Source of the DNA: Sclerotinia nivalis
Lineage: Eukaryota; Ascomycota; Leotiomycetes; Helotiales; Sclerotiniaceae
DNA length: 64,000 nucleotides
NCBI GenBank assembly: GCA_029531795.1
Contig: JAPEIS010000005.1
Span: 1,052,001 to 1,116,000, forward strand
Direction of reading: 5' to 3'
Shown: one piece after another, positions 36,341-48,066 of the stretch
Layout of the letters: each line of letters starts with the position of its first letter
Numbering within the stretch: position 1 is the stretch's first letter
The notes under the pieces: generated by a model
What the model was told of the DNA's origin: nothing
Seen by the model: the letters and a program-made list of their open reading frames with translations, nothing else
The model's database searches: none
Made by a program: the position numbers and the translations under genes

Positions 36341-36860
36341 TTACATTCCAAATCCACCACCTCCAAAACCACCGCCACCAGCTCCTTTAGCTGCTGCCTC
36401 TGCTTGTAATAACTCGGAGATCTTCATCTGTACGTCAAAAAACTTGGCCGCACATCGATCAATGCAGACACCCTCGCCTTTGTTGAGTTCGCCCTCGCGG
36501 TATTCTTTAGGAATGCACTTCTTAATGCATGACTGACTGAGTCTGTGGAAACATGTCAGTATAGACTAGATACCATGAAGCTATTCATAGCTTCATGAAT
36601 AATAACGCTCCGCTAGCCCTCCGGAAGCCACTGCCGTGAGGGTAGACTATCTGGAAGAGAAATATATCTTCAATATTTTGAGCGCAGCAAGCTATGGGGT
36701 TTTCGGAGCTTGCCCCATTGGCAGTCTAATCTACTCTTTCGAGTACAAATAGGAAAACATACTTGTTGAACATATCAGTAATAAGATCCATCTCTTGCTC
36801 AGCAGCAGCGATTTTCTCTTGCGAGGATGGCTGAGGACGACCCATTCCGAACATTGACAT
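36341..36860 (-). CDS. TIM10: Mitochondrial import inner membrane translocase subunit TIM10
   Basis: Exons 36860-36763 and 36542-36341, with a 220-bp intron (GTATGT donor), encode 99 aa. The twin CX3C signature is present as C-I-K-K-C and C-I-D-R-C, spaced as in small TIM chaperones. The C-terminus is a Gly/Phe tail ([12 protein letters not shown]) usual in filamentous ascomycetes. With Tim9 it forms the hexameric chaperone that carries hydrophobic carriers across the intermembrane space to TIM22. The intron is long for this locus but has clear ends. Confidence 0.93.
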
Positions 36861-37372
36861 GATTGCGGTATTTTGTGTTTATGAGACTGGGAAATATGTG
36901 ATGGTATTCAAGTTGTAAAATACCAAATAGGGCTGGGCTTACTTTTTGTTTGATACCCTCGATCCAAGGTTTGTATGAACTTTGAATGGAAAGCTTCACT
37001 AGCGTCGGGAAAACATTATTCCGGAAGCAAATTATTTTTTTGAAGATAAAACTCGAAGCTGGGCTTCCAACTATTAATTAACTTCTTCGTCAACAATAAC
37101 ACTCTCATACCAACAATTGGTCTTGGAGAGTGTAATAAATAATTGGTATGTATATGATATCTTCTTTCCTTCATTGCTTTATTATCTTTCCATGAGTTTA
37201 TATGATGATTTCCATATAACATTAGAACCGTTGCGACTGACACCCTTCTTCGGGAGAGTGGTTGATCTCACATCGATCCGTTGTCTGAAAAAACTCAATA
37301 TCTACATCTTCCATTGATTTAATATTGTTTTTCATTGAAGTGAAGCTAACTGAGTTGTATTAAGATTATAGG
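36861..37372. promoter_or_regulatory. Divergent promoter region of TIM10 and mitochondrial LysRS
   Basis: The 512 bp between two nuclear genes for mitochondrial proteins, transcribed away from each other. Shared control is possible. No specific element was identified. Confidence 0.4.
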
Positions 37373-39252
37373 ATGAGCTCTCTTACCGGTCTACGGTTCC
37401 TAAGACCCTATCTCTATCATGACATTCTACCGGTGAAACCAGCTGCATATGCACGACTTTTCTCTACACATTATTGTTTACGCGGCAAGCGGCCGAAGGC
37501 TCCTTCTTGCGAGACTGAAGGGGGGTTTAAGGCCCGGAGAGTGAAGTTGAAGGAAGGCTTAGATCACTCTGAAAGTAGGATAAAAAAACTTCAGTTATCT
37601 GGCGCCTTACATTATCCAAGAATTAAAAAGGTTGGTAGAATTGCTACGGTGAAAGGTTGTCTTGAGTATTGTGCGACATTGCAATGTGGATATAGTCATG
37701 AAACCGATGCTCTTACGCTGCATGGTAAGAACTTTTCTGGGCAGAATGCGAATAGAGGTTGATTTTTTGTAGGCAGGCTTGAAAGTGTGCGAAAGTTTGG
37801 CTCAAAGCTTGTCTTCATGAATTTAATAGAAGACGGTTATTCAATTCAATTAGAGGCCGAATATGGGAAGATATCCAAAAATCAAGATGTTAATGTGCAA
37901 ACTCCCATTTCCTTCGAAAATTTAAGCAAAATTATGCAACGTGGAGATATTATTTGTGAGTGAAAATTCTATGTCACATCCTCTTTTTCTGGCGAATCTA
38001 ACATGTAATAGCTGTAACTGGTTACCCAATTCGTAAAGACAATGGTTCAGCTACTCTCCAATTGATAGGTTTACCACATATATTGACTCCAGGTCTGGCA
38101 CCGGTACCCAGAAGATTAGAGGATCCAGAAACTCGTATTCGAAATCGACATCTTGACCTTCTTGTCAACAACAATGTCGCCGCTACTCTACGGCTTCGTT
38201 CAAAAATCACACAGCATATCCGTGATTTCCTCGTTCAAGATAATTTTCTCGAATTTCAAACCCCGATCCTTGCCGACAAGGCTTCAGGTGCCATGGCCCA
38301 ACCATTCAAAACAAATGCAACAGAGTTCCCCGAAAAGGAGTTAACTCTCAGAATAGCTCCTGAATTATGGTTGAAACGCCTAGTCATCGGTGGTTTAGAT
38401 CGAGTTTTCGAAATTGGTCCTGCGTTTAGAAACGAAGGTCTTGATGCTACACATAATCCGGAATTCACAACTTGTGAATTTTACAAAGCATATGCCGACC
38501 TTGAGGATCTTATCTCCATGACCGAGAAGTTGATTTCGGGTCTTGTACATTTCGTCAATGGATTGCGTGATGATCCTCAACATGTAAAATACATGCCTTT
38601 TACGGAACTTCCACGCTTCGAAGCGGATTTATACACAAAGCCCTTTAAAAGAATCGAATTCATACCCGCGATCGAATCTGCAATTGAAGAAAAGTTGCCT
38701 GATCTCCAAAAAGATGACGCTAGAGAAGACCTCCTCCAACTCTTCAGAAAATATGACCTCGAAGTCCCCGAAAACCCAACCCTTCCCCGTCTCCTAGATA
38801 AACTCGCATCCATCTACATCGAGCCCCACTGTTCCGATCCCACCTTCATTATGCATCACCCCTCCTGCATGGCGCCCCTCTCAAAATCCTTCCTCGATCC
38901 TGCTACCAAGCAACTCGTCTCCGCACGGGTGGAACTCTTCATTCAGCACCAAGAAATAGCAAATATGTACGAAGAAGAAAATTCACCATTTGAACAGCGA
39001 TACAAATTTAGAGAACAGTTGAAATTTAAGGATATAGAGAATCCCATGGATAAAGTGGATGAGGGATACATTCAAGCGTTGGAGGTGGGATTGCCACCTA
39101 CTGGCGGATGGGGATGTGGAGTTGATAGGTTGGCCATGTGGTTGAGTGGTGCGAAGAGGATTAGTGATGTGTTGCCATTCGGAAACTTGAGGAATGTGGT
39201 TAATTTGGGAGCGGTGGTTAAAAGGGAAATGGAAGAAGGGGAGGAAGAATGA
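37373..39252 (+). CDS. MSK1: Mitochondrial lysyl-tRNA synthetase
   Basis: Exons 37373-37724, 37773-37955 and 38012-39252 encode 591 aa, with 48- and 56-bp introns. The N-terminus is rich in Arg/Ser/Tyr and lacks acids, as in a mitochondrial presequence. An OB-fold anticodon-binding domain follows. The class II core shows motif 1 around F-L-E-F-Q-T-P-I-L, motif 2 with F-R-N-E-G and motif 3 with G-G-W-G-C-G-V-D-R-L-A-M. The D-L-L-V-N-N block and E-F-Y-K-A-Y-A-D are LysRS-specific. It charges mitochondrial tRNA-Lys. Confidence 0.93.
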
Positions 39253-39505
39253 AATTTCTTTCGTCGAAGAAATGGTGGAGTGGAGGCCTTGAGTATGGAC
39301 TTGATGGAACAGATAATATGGGCGGAGAAGAAGGGAGACAAGCCAACGCAGCGAAGAGGTCAAGATCACTACGGGTACTCTAAGGAGTGGCGATGTAAAT
39401 ATTCCAAAAAATTCAACTACAGTTGCTACTCTTTCGCCTCGCTTCCTCCTTTCCTTCCCATTCTTCCTTCCCTCCTTCCACCCCATTTTTCCTCCCCAAC
39501 CAACT
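39253..39505. other. Convergent 3' flanks
   Basis: Spacer between the LysRS gene (+) and the cyclase relic (-), with a C/T-rich stretch. No gene. Confidence 0.5.
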
Positions 39506-40855
39506 CTAAGAAATCGCAACAGCATTCAGCGGACTCGCCACCTCACCAGTAATATTCAACGGCGCACTAATAAAAAAGAAAGAATATCGATCTAGTTCTG
39601 CGCATACATTGGCCAATTCTTCTAGATTCCAGAGTTTGCCTATTGGACAGCCGCTTAAGGAAAGAGGGGCAGGAATATTAGTGCATGGTTTGCTTGAGGG
39701 AGGAGGGAAAGAGTAGTTTTGAGGGGAAAATACTTGAGAGGGGAAGGGAAAAGAAAAATTTAAACTCACAATAAAGCCAAAAGCCAATCATGCAGCACCC
39801 ACTCCGAGTGTTTTTCCGCCGGCGGCGAACACCCAAAACCCACCGTATCACCCGCTACTGCTGGAAAGTGGCCATTCCATATCCATTCGACAGTTTCTTT
39901 ACATCTTTTCACTCCTGCGGATTCGTGGGCGTTCTTCACGCTTTGTATGCGTTCTTCAGCACCAGCTTCTTCATACCATTTCACAAATTCGCTCCTCACA
40001 ATCAAAATATCTGCCTGTCTAAAAATAACACCCTGTTCCCTCGCTATCTCCTCAATCGTCTCAATACTAATTCCATGTCTTGACACTGGTAAATAGGATA
40101 TATTGCGACGCTGAGCATAGGCTACGTAGTCGATTAGTATCCCACGTCCTACGATACCGCATGTGGTCCAGGCTTCTATTCCATTTTTATGGGCGCCGGG
40201 TAGAGGAGGAGGTTGTTGTAGTAGAGGGATGTGGATTGGTGAGCCCAGTGACCTGGAAAGAGGGAGGGAATTAGCTCCGATTAATTAGCTTGCCGCGGGG
40301 GGAGGATACGGAATGCACGGGATGGCGAAGGACATCATAGAGATACGGAATGTATAGAATGGAGAGGAAGGCAAGGTGGACGAACGAAACCCATCCCATT
40401 GAGAACCACTTTGCGTGTTAATAGAAATCACATCGTCGTATGCTTTGAAAGCCAAGGTAGTTAGATCTCGAATGTATGTTTTGGAATCTCGCGACCGAAG
40501 CCTGGTTCGTGGATGCGGTCTTGAGACCAACTTTTAGGAGTGGATAGATGTTAGTACATTGTTTCTTTATTTTTGTTTGCCATCTTCTTCCTGACATTTT
40601 AATGTGGAGGAACAAGAAACATGGTACGAGGAAGGATTGTGTAGGACCGAATAAGATAAAAACACACTTCAAAGCAACACTTCTGCCCGACTTGATCTCC
40701 TTACTCGCTTCAAGTGTATTTTCTGGTTTGAGCAAATTGAGAGTACCACAGTTGTCTCTCTCGCCGTTTTTGTCAAAGAGGCCCCAGGCCGTTCCTTGAG
40801 GCATGCCTTTGACAGGAGACATATCGTTGAAAGCTGGGAGGTCTTGGGCACGCAT
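39506..40855 (-). pseudogene. Putative cyclase / kynurenine formamidase-like gene with two frameshifts
   Basis: Minus-strand order: exon 1 from the ATG at 40855 (M-S-P-V-K-G-M-P-Q-G-T-A-W-G-L-F-D) to a GTGTGT donor; exon 2 with P-G-F-G-R-E-I-P-K-H-T-F; then A-Y-D-D-V-I-S-I-N-T-Q-S-G-S-Q-W-D-G-F-R; then H-W-A-H-Q-S-T-S-L-Y-Y-N-N; then I-V-G-R-G-I-L-I-D-Y, A-G-D-T-V-G-F, L-H-D-W-L-L-A-L-F-G-C-P-I-G-K-L-W and a conserved end (S-A-P-L-N-I-T-G-E-V-A-S-P). Introns with good ends lie at 40526-40693 (approximate) and 39654-39769, plus one after D-G-F. Frame is lost near 40470 and again near 40200. Members hydrolyse or cyclise amide substrates such as formylkynurenine. The first shift could be hidden by a weak intron; no intron fits the second. 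Confidence 0.65.
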
Positions 40856-43306
40856 TTTGGGAGGTTTTTGGGTTGTTTATGAGGTTAGGCTTGGGGGATG
40901 AGATAGGTGGGTTTGGAGTGGGAAAACTGAGTATTGAGCGGGGCATTGTTTAATATGTACTTGAGTGGAATATGCTGTGTGATTTCGGAATGTGAGTCGC
41001 CAAGAATGATACAAATAACTAATATTGATATTGATACTTGTTTCATAATACTCGATATATCTTTTAAATGCAAGGCAAAGTCAAGCGCAAACTAAGATTG
41101 CAAATGGAAGGAGAAAACAGCAAACGTGGCCTTTTCTCAAGATAAAAACAAGAACGATGGGAATCGAAAGGTGTTGGAAGTTTGTCATCTCTATTTCAAA
41201 GGTCCAATATATCTCCAATCCGTCTTTGCTATTTTGAATCCCTTGTGTCGTCCCAAGAGTGTGGTATCACAATGCGGGGTTGGAATGACGTTGACTAACT
41301 AACCAGCTGCTCCTCTAGGAAAATATTCCAGCGTGGGGGTAGTCCAAAGGAGCATGACTTATGTACTTACGGGAGCTTATGGACGTTCCGAAGAAGACAT
41401 AGTTGTAGCCATCGGCTTCCCGTATAATCTAAACAAAAGGTAACCCGAATTTTGTTGTAGAGAGAGGGGTGGCTCATGGGACGAGATTCAGATCTGATAA
41501 GCAGAGACAGAACCTTCTGATATTATTCCCAAACATGTATTGGTACCAGGTATTCGAGGCAAGGCGCATTCCTCTCCGAGTCATTTTCTTCTGCCCAGTG
41601 TTTGCTAAAATTTAGTAGTTAGAAGTCTGACAGTACGGTATGACGTCGAGCTTAAATCATCATTCTGCCCTCTCCCTCATCGCTTTCAACCACAGCCCAT
41701 TTCGGCCCTCCCCCCCTCATTTCAAATAGTTGTGATAGAGGAAAGTCAATATTTCATATACTATTCAACAAGCTCCGGAAGGACAATAAGGCATGGAATC
41801 TAGGCAGTAAATCAATACTTTTTCTAACACAACTAAAGTCTCTGCAGGAGTCTGCCTCCTCGAAGCCGACGGAGATCTATACAATTGTAGGATATTGACT
41901 TATCTGATGAGTATGTATTAGCATATTCCATAACCGATTTAAACGATATTATCTATACCCATCAAATCAAATTTCGTGCTCTTACCACAATAATCATGGC
42001 TAGAGTCTTTTGATCAGTGGTACTTCCACCCAGATTCGGAAAGAAGCTCGTCCAGGAGGTTTTCGATAGGCAAGCTCTCTTGAACCCTGGTCCAAAATGC
42101 AAACTGACCAATTTCACAACAGGGGGGATATTCCAGTCGCAACCGGTCGTAAGTCTGAAACTTTGAAGTTCAAGGGGATAATTGACAAGGGATTTCATTC
42201 TCGATATGCGCTTGGAGCTCTCTAGCACCCACAACCAGTCAATCTGAAATCCAACCTCTTTCATATCCGCAAAAGACAAATTTGGCTCCCATGGACCTAG
42301 CCAACAACGCAGGATACGGCCTTGCCGTTGTTCTTCAATATGTTAGTGAACAATAATTTCATACCCAGATGAAAGTAAAGTTTTTCCGTTTCCTGCTGTT
42401 TCAAAAAGGCGATGAAGGTCATGCGGAACAAGAGTCATGTGGCTACCTCATTCAGCAAGCCACCAGTGTTGGAGGTCAAAGGGGTGAACCTTTTTTTAGT
42501 GTGCAAGTAGATGGGCTGTCTTGGGAAGTAAAGCCGAAGTACTTATTGGGCTGGAATGTCTCTGCGCTTTCCCGAGAATCCACATCCTAGCCATGCCAAG
42601 GGAGAGATGGAAAAGGAATATGGCACTTAATTTGGAGATCCAAAGAAAAGTGCGAAAGCCATGTATGAGCCTGCTTTACCTACAAACTTTGAGAGGAGTA
42701 ATTAGAGGTGATGATCATAAGACAATCATGCCAAAGAACTAGGCAAATGGGGAGAATTGCAAGAAGTGAGAGGAGATCTCTAACCGCGGCGATGTTGATT
42801 AATGAGCGATAACACAATCTGGTTGCCATGCAATCGACCTGCAATAATACCTAGTAATATATGCCAAAGCAGTGTTTGCAGCTAAAATAATGTGTTAGTC
42901 TATGCCATTGGACTTCTTGAACCTTTTAAAGTTTGTATATCTGCGCTTATGCGGCTACCCGCCTTGGCAAAAATAATGTGGTATCCATGAAACCGCCCCT
43001 TCCTAAACATCAAATCAATTAATTCAATTAGTACCTTCCCTCAATCATCAATATTCTCGTCTGATATCATCTATCTTCGGAGACTAAGACACCTTTCGCC
43101 GATAGGGCAGCGCAATACCTCCCCGTCTTTCGTTTAAGTAAACAAAGTAAAGAGCTTCAGTAACCTGAACACTTCAAGACCAACTCCTCTCTTTAAAGGT
43201 CAAGTATAGCAATAACAACGCAATCTGACCATTGTCTCTCCCTCATCTTTGCTTTCTTGTTTGTTGAAAGACATCGTTTTGATTGTATACTTGATTGTCT
43301 TTCATC
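40856..43306. other. Gene-poor region with probable gene fragments
   Basis: No complete gene supported. On the minus strand an open frame (about 42333-41962) reads W-L-G-P-W-E-P-N-L-S-F-A-D-M-K-E-V-G-F and looks like an exon following an AG acceptor; it has no known domain. On the + strand at about 42592-42710 the frame reads K-G-E-M-E-K, a stop, then F-G-D-P-K-K-S-A-K-A-M-Y-E. That resembles the C-terminus of a short-chain dehydrogenase and is probably a relic. The last 300 bp before 43307 is the promoter of the next gene. Confidence 0.3.
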
Positions 43307-45007
43307 ATGGAGTCAAATCCAGGGCTATATGAACTGGATGCGAATTATTCTGGATCAAATGGAGGTTCTTCTTGCTTGAATATCTACGAGCTCTATCAAG
43401 TCGAACAGTATGAAGCACAGGAGCTATTCGAGTTCGAGCAATATGTCAAGATCATTCAGTTTGCTGAAGCTGTGCGCTCTGGAACTCATCCTCGAGTTAG
43501 AATTCTTCCTCAACCTGACACCACAGCATATACTACGCTCGAGGTTTGTCACACTATAGTCATTGGATATGCTTGCTAACATACTTTTGCACTTCAGGCC
43601 CTCAAAGCTCCTAGAGATGTAGATATCGAACCGGTAAAGATCAGGATTGCGGAGGTCGATACTGCGAATGATTTAAATCCCACGCAAGAAGAATGTAAAA
43701 AGAAGAGCCGAAGAAAGAAAGGGGATCTTGACCAGATCATTAAGAAGCCAGAGGATCTGCCTGGAGCACGGTATATTCAAAACCCACAGTGCATTATCTC
43801 AGAGCGAATGAACTGCTGTGCCAAGAATGCAACTCATGGCAGGTCTGTTGATCTACAGTCAGCCCCTACAGGCGATTCCTTTCAAAAAATCTCTACAGTG
43901 ATGGAAACCACTTCTACGGAGATTGTCCCAAACGTTGATGGTTGCACAAAACGCGAGGCTAGTGCTTCCGGTGAGATGGTTGGAGTGGACAGAACTGCAA
44001 AAATCAGCTCCATATTGGCTATCACACCTATTGAGAAAGTCGAAGATGTCGCTCCAAGGAATCCCGTTGTTACAGGTAACTCCATTCCTAAATTAATGTC
44101 TCAAGCATTTTCCATTAGTAACCTCCCATTTCAAAACAAAACCACTAACCAGAATTTCCAATCCTCAACTGCCTCACTCATCTCTACTACACTGCAGCAC
44201 AAGTTGTTTCAGGCTCGGGAAATTCAAGCACACCGTGCAGTCGTCGAAGGGAAGAAAATTGAAGCACGACAGTCAATTCATGCGCAAGAGCAAAGTGCTA
44301 CAGCCCCGGATCATGTTCAAGCTCAGCGCCAAGCTACCCAAGATCAAGTAACCCAAAAGCTACGTGAGCAGAAAATTGACATCCGAAAGCAAATTGATGC
44401 ACAACGGGCTGCTGCGCAACGTGTGGCTATACAACGTGCAGCAGTTCAAAGATCCTTGGGCCTGGATAAAGCTCCTCCAACTGGTCCTCGGATTCCATTA
44501 GGTATGGCTCCTCGCATGATGACAAGTCCATTTTTAAATAGCTCGGCCCCTACCTCACTACTGAATTCACGCCCGCAGTCTGGATTGAACATATGTTCTC
44601 CTCCAGTGCTCGGTGAACTTGCTAAGGTCCCGGGATCTGCTTTGCAGCTGCCAGAAAGCAGCAAACAAAACCGAGCAAAGAAGAAGCAGAGGGTTGGGGA
44701 CAAGGATTGTTGTGGGAAGAAAGAGATGAGAAGCACAAGTGAGGTTTTTCGAGATAGTCGAAGTGGTAGTGCGAAAGGAAATGGTGATGGAGAGGAGGAT
44801 GAAAAAGTATTTGAGTATGGAGGGGAAGTGAAAGAAGATGGGAGAGAAATTGGTGGTGTCAGGGAGGATTTCGAGATATTAAAGATTGAGAGAGACATGG
44901 GCCTGGGTAGTGAAGATGAGGCGGATGTGAGTGGCAAGGGGGAAAATGGCGGGAAGAAGCGCAAGAGAAATTCTCACCGTCCTGCCAAAGTCAAGAGCGC
45001 AACATAG
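43307..45007 (+). CDS. Hypothetical protein with Gln/Ala-rich coiled coil
   Basis: Exons 43307-43543 and 43598-45007, with a 54-bp intron (GTTTGT donor, GCTAAC branch), encode 548 aa. The N-terminal 80 residues are acidic and Tyr-rich. The middle (about 300-390) is a long Gln/Ala/Arg helix (Q-A-Q-R-Q-A-T-Q-D-Q-V-T-Q-K), probably a coiled coil. The C-terminus is highly charged and ends in a basic K-K-R-K-R-N-S-H-R stretch suggestive of nuclear targeting. No catalytic domain recognised. The ATG at 43307 is the first in frame; an upstream TTG is not used. Confidence 0.65.
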
Positions 45008-45441
45008 TGGGACAAGACTCGCAAATGGATGCGTGACGCAATAATGGAGAGCTAATATCCAATAAATGATCGTGTATACTTGGATATGAAGGAAGAGGTA
45101 ATGGATATAACCTAAGATGGCCTTGGAAGTGAAATTAGAGAGAATTCGATATGACCTTCGATGAGCTATGTTTGGCTTTGCACTTCATCAATGCGTATAT
45201 GTATAAAATTTCAAACCTAAATGAGAAGATGTATCAAAATACATGTGTCTTGGAGTTTAAATTGTGAAAGTCATCGTAACATTTGGTGTGTAGCTTGATC
45301 GGAAACGGTGGAACAAGGGGAGAAAAACGATAAATGGGAATTGGAGGGAATATGAACGGTCACGGTGTTGTCCTAGGAAGCCAAGTATTACCTTTGGATA
45401 AGAGTGAATTAGGTGTTGGTTGAAGTTTGGTACGTTACTCA
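45008..45441. other. Convergent intergenic region
   Basis: Spacer between the coiled-coil protein gene (+) and the HET gene relic (-). No feature seen. Confidence 0.5.
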
Positions 45442-46028
45442 TTACATTTTACACATTTCTTCCATCTCTGCCAACAATATTGCATCATCCGGGTATTCTT
45501 CTGCAACAATTTCCACCATCTCCTGTGTAACCTTCATCTTTTCCCCTTGTTTCTCAATCAACAGTGTTAGAGCTTTCTTGCTAAAATTGATTTTCGTTGC
45601 CATCATCCTAAATATCTCCTCTGTGGCCCTCATATCCGCTCCCCGCTTCTCAAGCAATGGAATTGTTATATCATCTATACGAGACCAAGTGATTGCCGCT
45701 TTATTTCTTTTTACCAAAGCCTTTATCACTTCATTTGTGATGGTAATATTTTTCTTTTGTTCCTTGAGTAATGCCTCCACGATTTTAACACCCCACATCC
45801 GATTTTCTATTGCTGCTATTATGATTGCTTCTGTGATTATTATCTTCCCTCCATGTTTTTCAAACAAGATCTCCATCAATTCTGCTCCATTCGAATTCCC
45901 TGCTGCTGATATCATGACCGCTTCCGTCATGGCCTTGCTCGGGACTCGTTTCTCGAGAGCTAAGGCCATCAATTCATAATTGTTCATCCCCGCCATAATC
46001 TCTAACGCTTCGCTTGTAATCCCGTGCC

Positions 46029-48066
46029 TGTTAGGAATTATGCTGAATAAGCATGCTGAGTAAGCAAACTCTATATAGACCAGATCAGAATTTTCATATA
46101 ACGTGGTTTATCAGCAGTCCGCCCATATCACTAGTCCGCCCACTTTTTGACCATTTAACCACTTCAAATTCTAATTAATCAATCATAACTTATTCAATTG
46201 ATTCAAACTATTAAGAATCTAATAATCTAGGATCTATTATATTATTTTGACAAGTTCTTGAATTATAACCAGTCTTTCCGCACTTACTACAATATCGACT
46301 AGTAGATGATTCCCTATTAGAATTTCCCCTATTTTGACGCTCGTCGCGTTGAATCTGATTATCAATTTCTTGTTGTGATAATATATCTTCAGCTTCTTGT
46401 CCAGTAAATACTCCTCCATTACATAGTTGAATTTTTTTAGCGTGTCGACGTTTACTTAATACCTCATTTGCTCTTCGAAGCATACAATTCTTAGCATTCA
46501 AAAGTGTAACTTCATATACCAATCTCTTTGTACCTTTAACTAAAACTTACACAATCTCAAATATAGGTATAGGAGAACTTGATTGATGACGAACTATTCG
46601 AGCTTTTACTAGAGTTGATTATAAAAGAGCCTCAATTGGATTGTAAAGAATTTGAGAGATCCAGGAATTGGTAAATTCCAAAGAGGTAGATGAAGGGATA
46701 AAAATACGAATCCTAATATCTAACTTTGAAAGTATAGATTAAGGATCGAATGATATTAGACCTGCTCCTCGAAAACCAGCTTTCATATTCTGAATAGTAA
46801 ATGATTATAAATATACAGCTTTGAAGACTATAAAGAATTCAACCTTAGTAATATGATTGATATAAACTTTGATAAATCCTTCAATTTGACAACCATATAA
46901 ACATTTAAATACACCAAAACACCCAACATCGAATAGTTGAATTAAATGACTTAAATGTAATGGTAATCTGAAACATATAATATCATTTGACTTGCAATAT
47001 GATTGAAAAGATATTGATTCGTAGCTTTCGTACCCATCCAATACTAACATTCGATATTTGCCCTTCCTTTGACGAATAATATGTTTATCGAAATGCTTTA
47101 ACCATTCTAGGCCTATCTCATTATTCATCCATCCATTAGAAGTAAGTTTAAAAGCCCAATCTGCAGGAAAACTGCTTTCGGTATACCAATTAAAAAGGTG
47201 ATATTACCCTTGCACCACCAAGAATGAAGATATAATCCAACCCTTTCCATTACCACATATAATCGCTGTAACCCATTCTCGATTGCCTGATTGTATTGCC
47301 TTGCTTCTGCCATATCGTTCAATACTAGTTACAACCATTCCAGAGCATATTATACCCATCATAAAGCCGGTTTCATCGAAGTTGTAGAAATCGGAATCGA
47401 CAATACCATATTTCGCCTGTATATTCGATACCAATCCAAACCACTCTTCAATAAACTTAGGATCTTCGCAAAAAACTCTTTGAAAATCATAAACGCAATT
47501 AAAACATATCTTTAATTCTGAACATCGTTTAACAAAACGATAAGCCCAGAACTTTCCAACCTTCTTTACACCCCGCGATTCGAGGATATAATTCGCTATA
47601 TCTTCTACATTACTTAATTTAAATACAAACCCTTTCTTATCTATATCGATTATATATTGGATAAACACCTCCTTTTTTAATTTGATCAAATTATAATCTT
47701 TTGGTTGATAATCAGTTATATTAGTACAACCTTTAATTCTATCCCTCAAAATAGATCGAAATATATTATAAAGGTTTGCCACTTTCCGAATTGAGAATTG
47801 TAGATTAAGTTTAATAACTTCAATAACTAAGATAATTCGTACTTCTTTAGAATGAGTTTCCATAAATAATTATTGATAAAACGTGTATTGAAATGGAAGA
47901 GTTGGAAATGGCCAAAAAATGGGCGGACTAGTGATATAGGCGGACTGCTGATAAACCATGTTATAGGGTACACATATAGTATCATTATTGATCTCTTTAA
48001 TATAATACCTTTCCAATTAAGTTGATAAGATTCCACTGTGTCAATACTGTTGCTCTAACCCTGACA
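46029..48066. mobile_element. Solo LTR (~171 bp) split by a nested transposon
   Basis: The sequence begins TGTTAGG at 46029 and ends CCTGACA at 48066, near-perfect inverted LTR ends that differ by one C/T transition. Flanks are GTGCC (46024-46028) and ATGCC (48067-48071), a 5-bp target duplication with one transition. Removing the transposon at 46099-47963 and one TA leaves an LTR of about 171 bp, short as in copia-type elements. No polyprotein remains. It sits in the C-terminal repeat region of the HET gene. Confidence 0.75.
46099..47963 (-). mobile_element. pogo/Fot1-family DNA transposon, RIP-degraded (Flipper-like)
   Basis: Terminal inverted repeats of about 58 bp start TAACGTGGTTTATCAGCAG on the left and TAACATGGTTTATCAGCAG on the inverted right, with four transitions between them. 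TA flanks both ends (46097-46098 and 47964-47965). The ~1865-bp interior carries minus-strand transposase pieces: an N-terminal helix-turn-helix/CENPB-like part (47863-47204) with D-F-Y-N-F-D-E-T-G-F; a DDE block at 47128-46805 (L-V-L-D-G-Y-E-S-Y, then H-L-S-H-L-I-Q-L-F-D-V-G); and a CCHC knuckle (C-S-K-C-G-K-T-G-Y-N-S-R-T-C) near 46280. Stops and frame changes disable it. Size and structure recall Botrytis Flipper, but identity was not tested. Confidence 0.85.

Noticed and set aside
40440..40500. Intron (GTCGCG...CAAAG) that would hide the first cyclase frameshift
   Set aside because: It restores frame but deletes a conserved ~15-residue block (G-R-E-I-P-K-H-T) and uses a weak donor; it also leaves the second break unexplained.
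42369..42590. 73-codon + strand ORF
   Set aside because: ATG start but no recognisable domain, splice context or support from either side.
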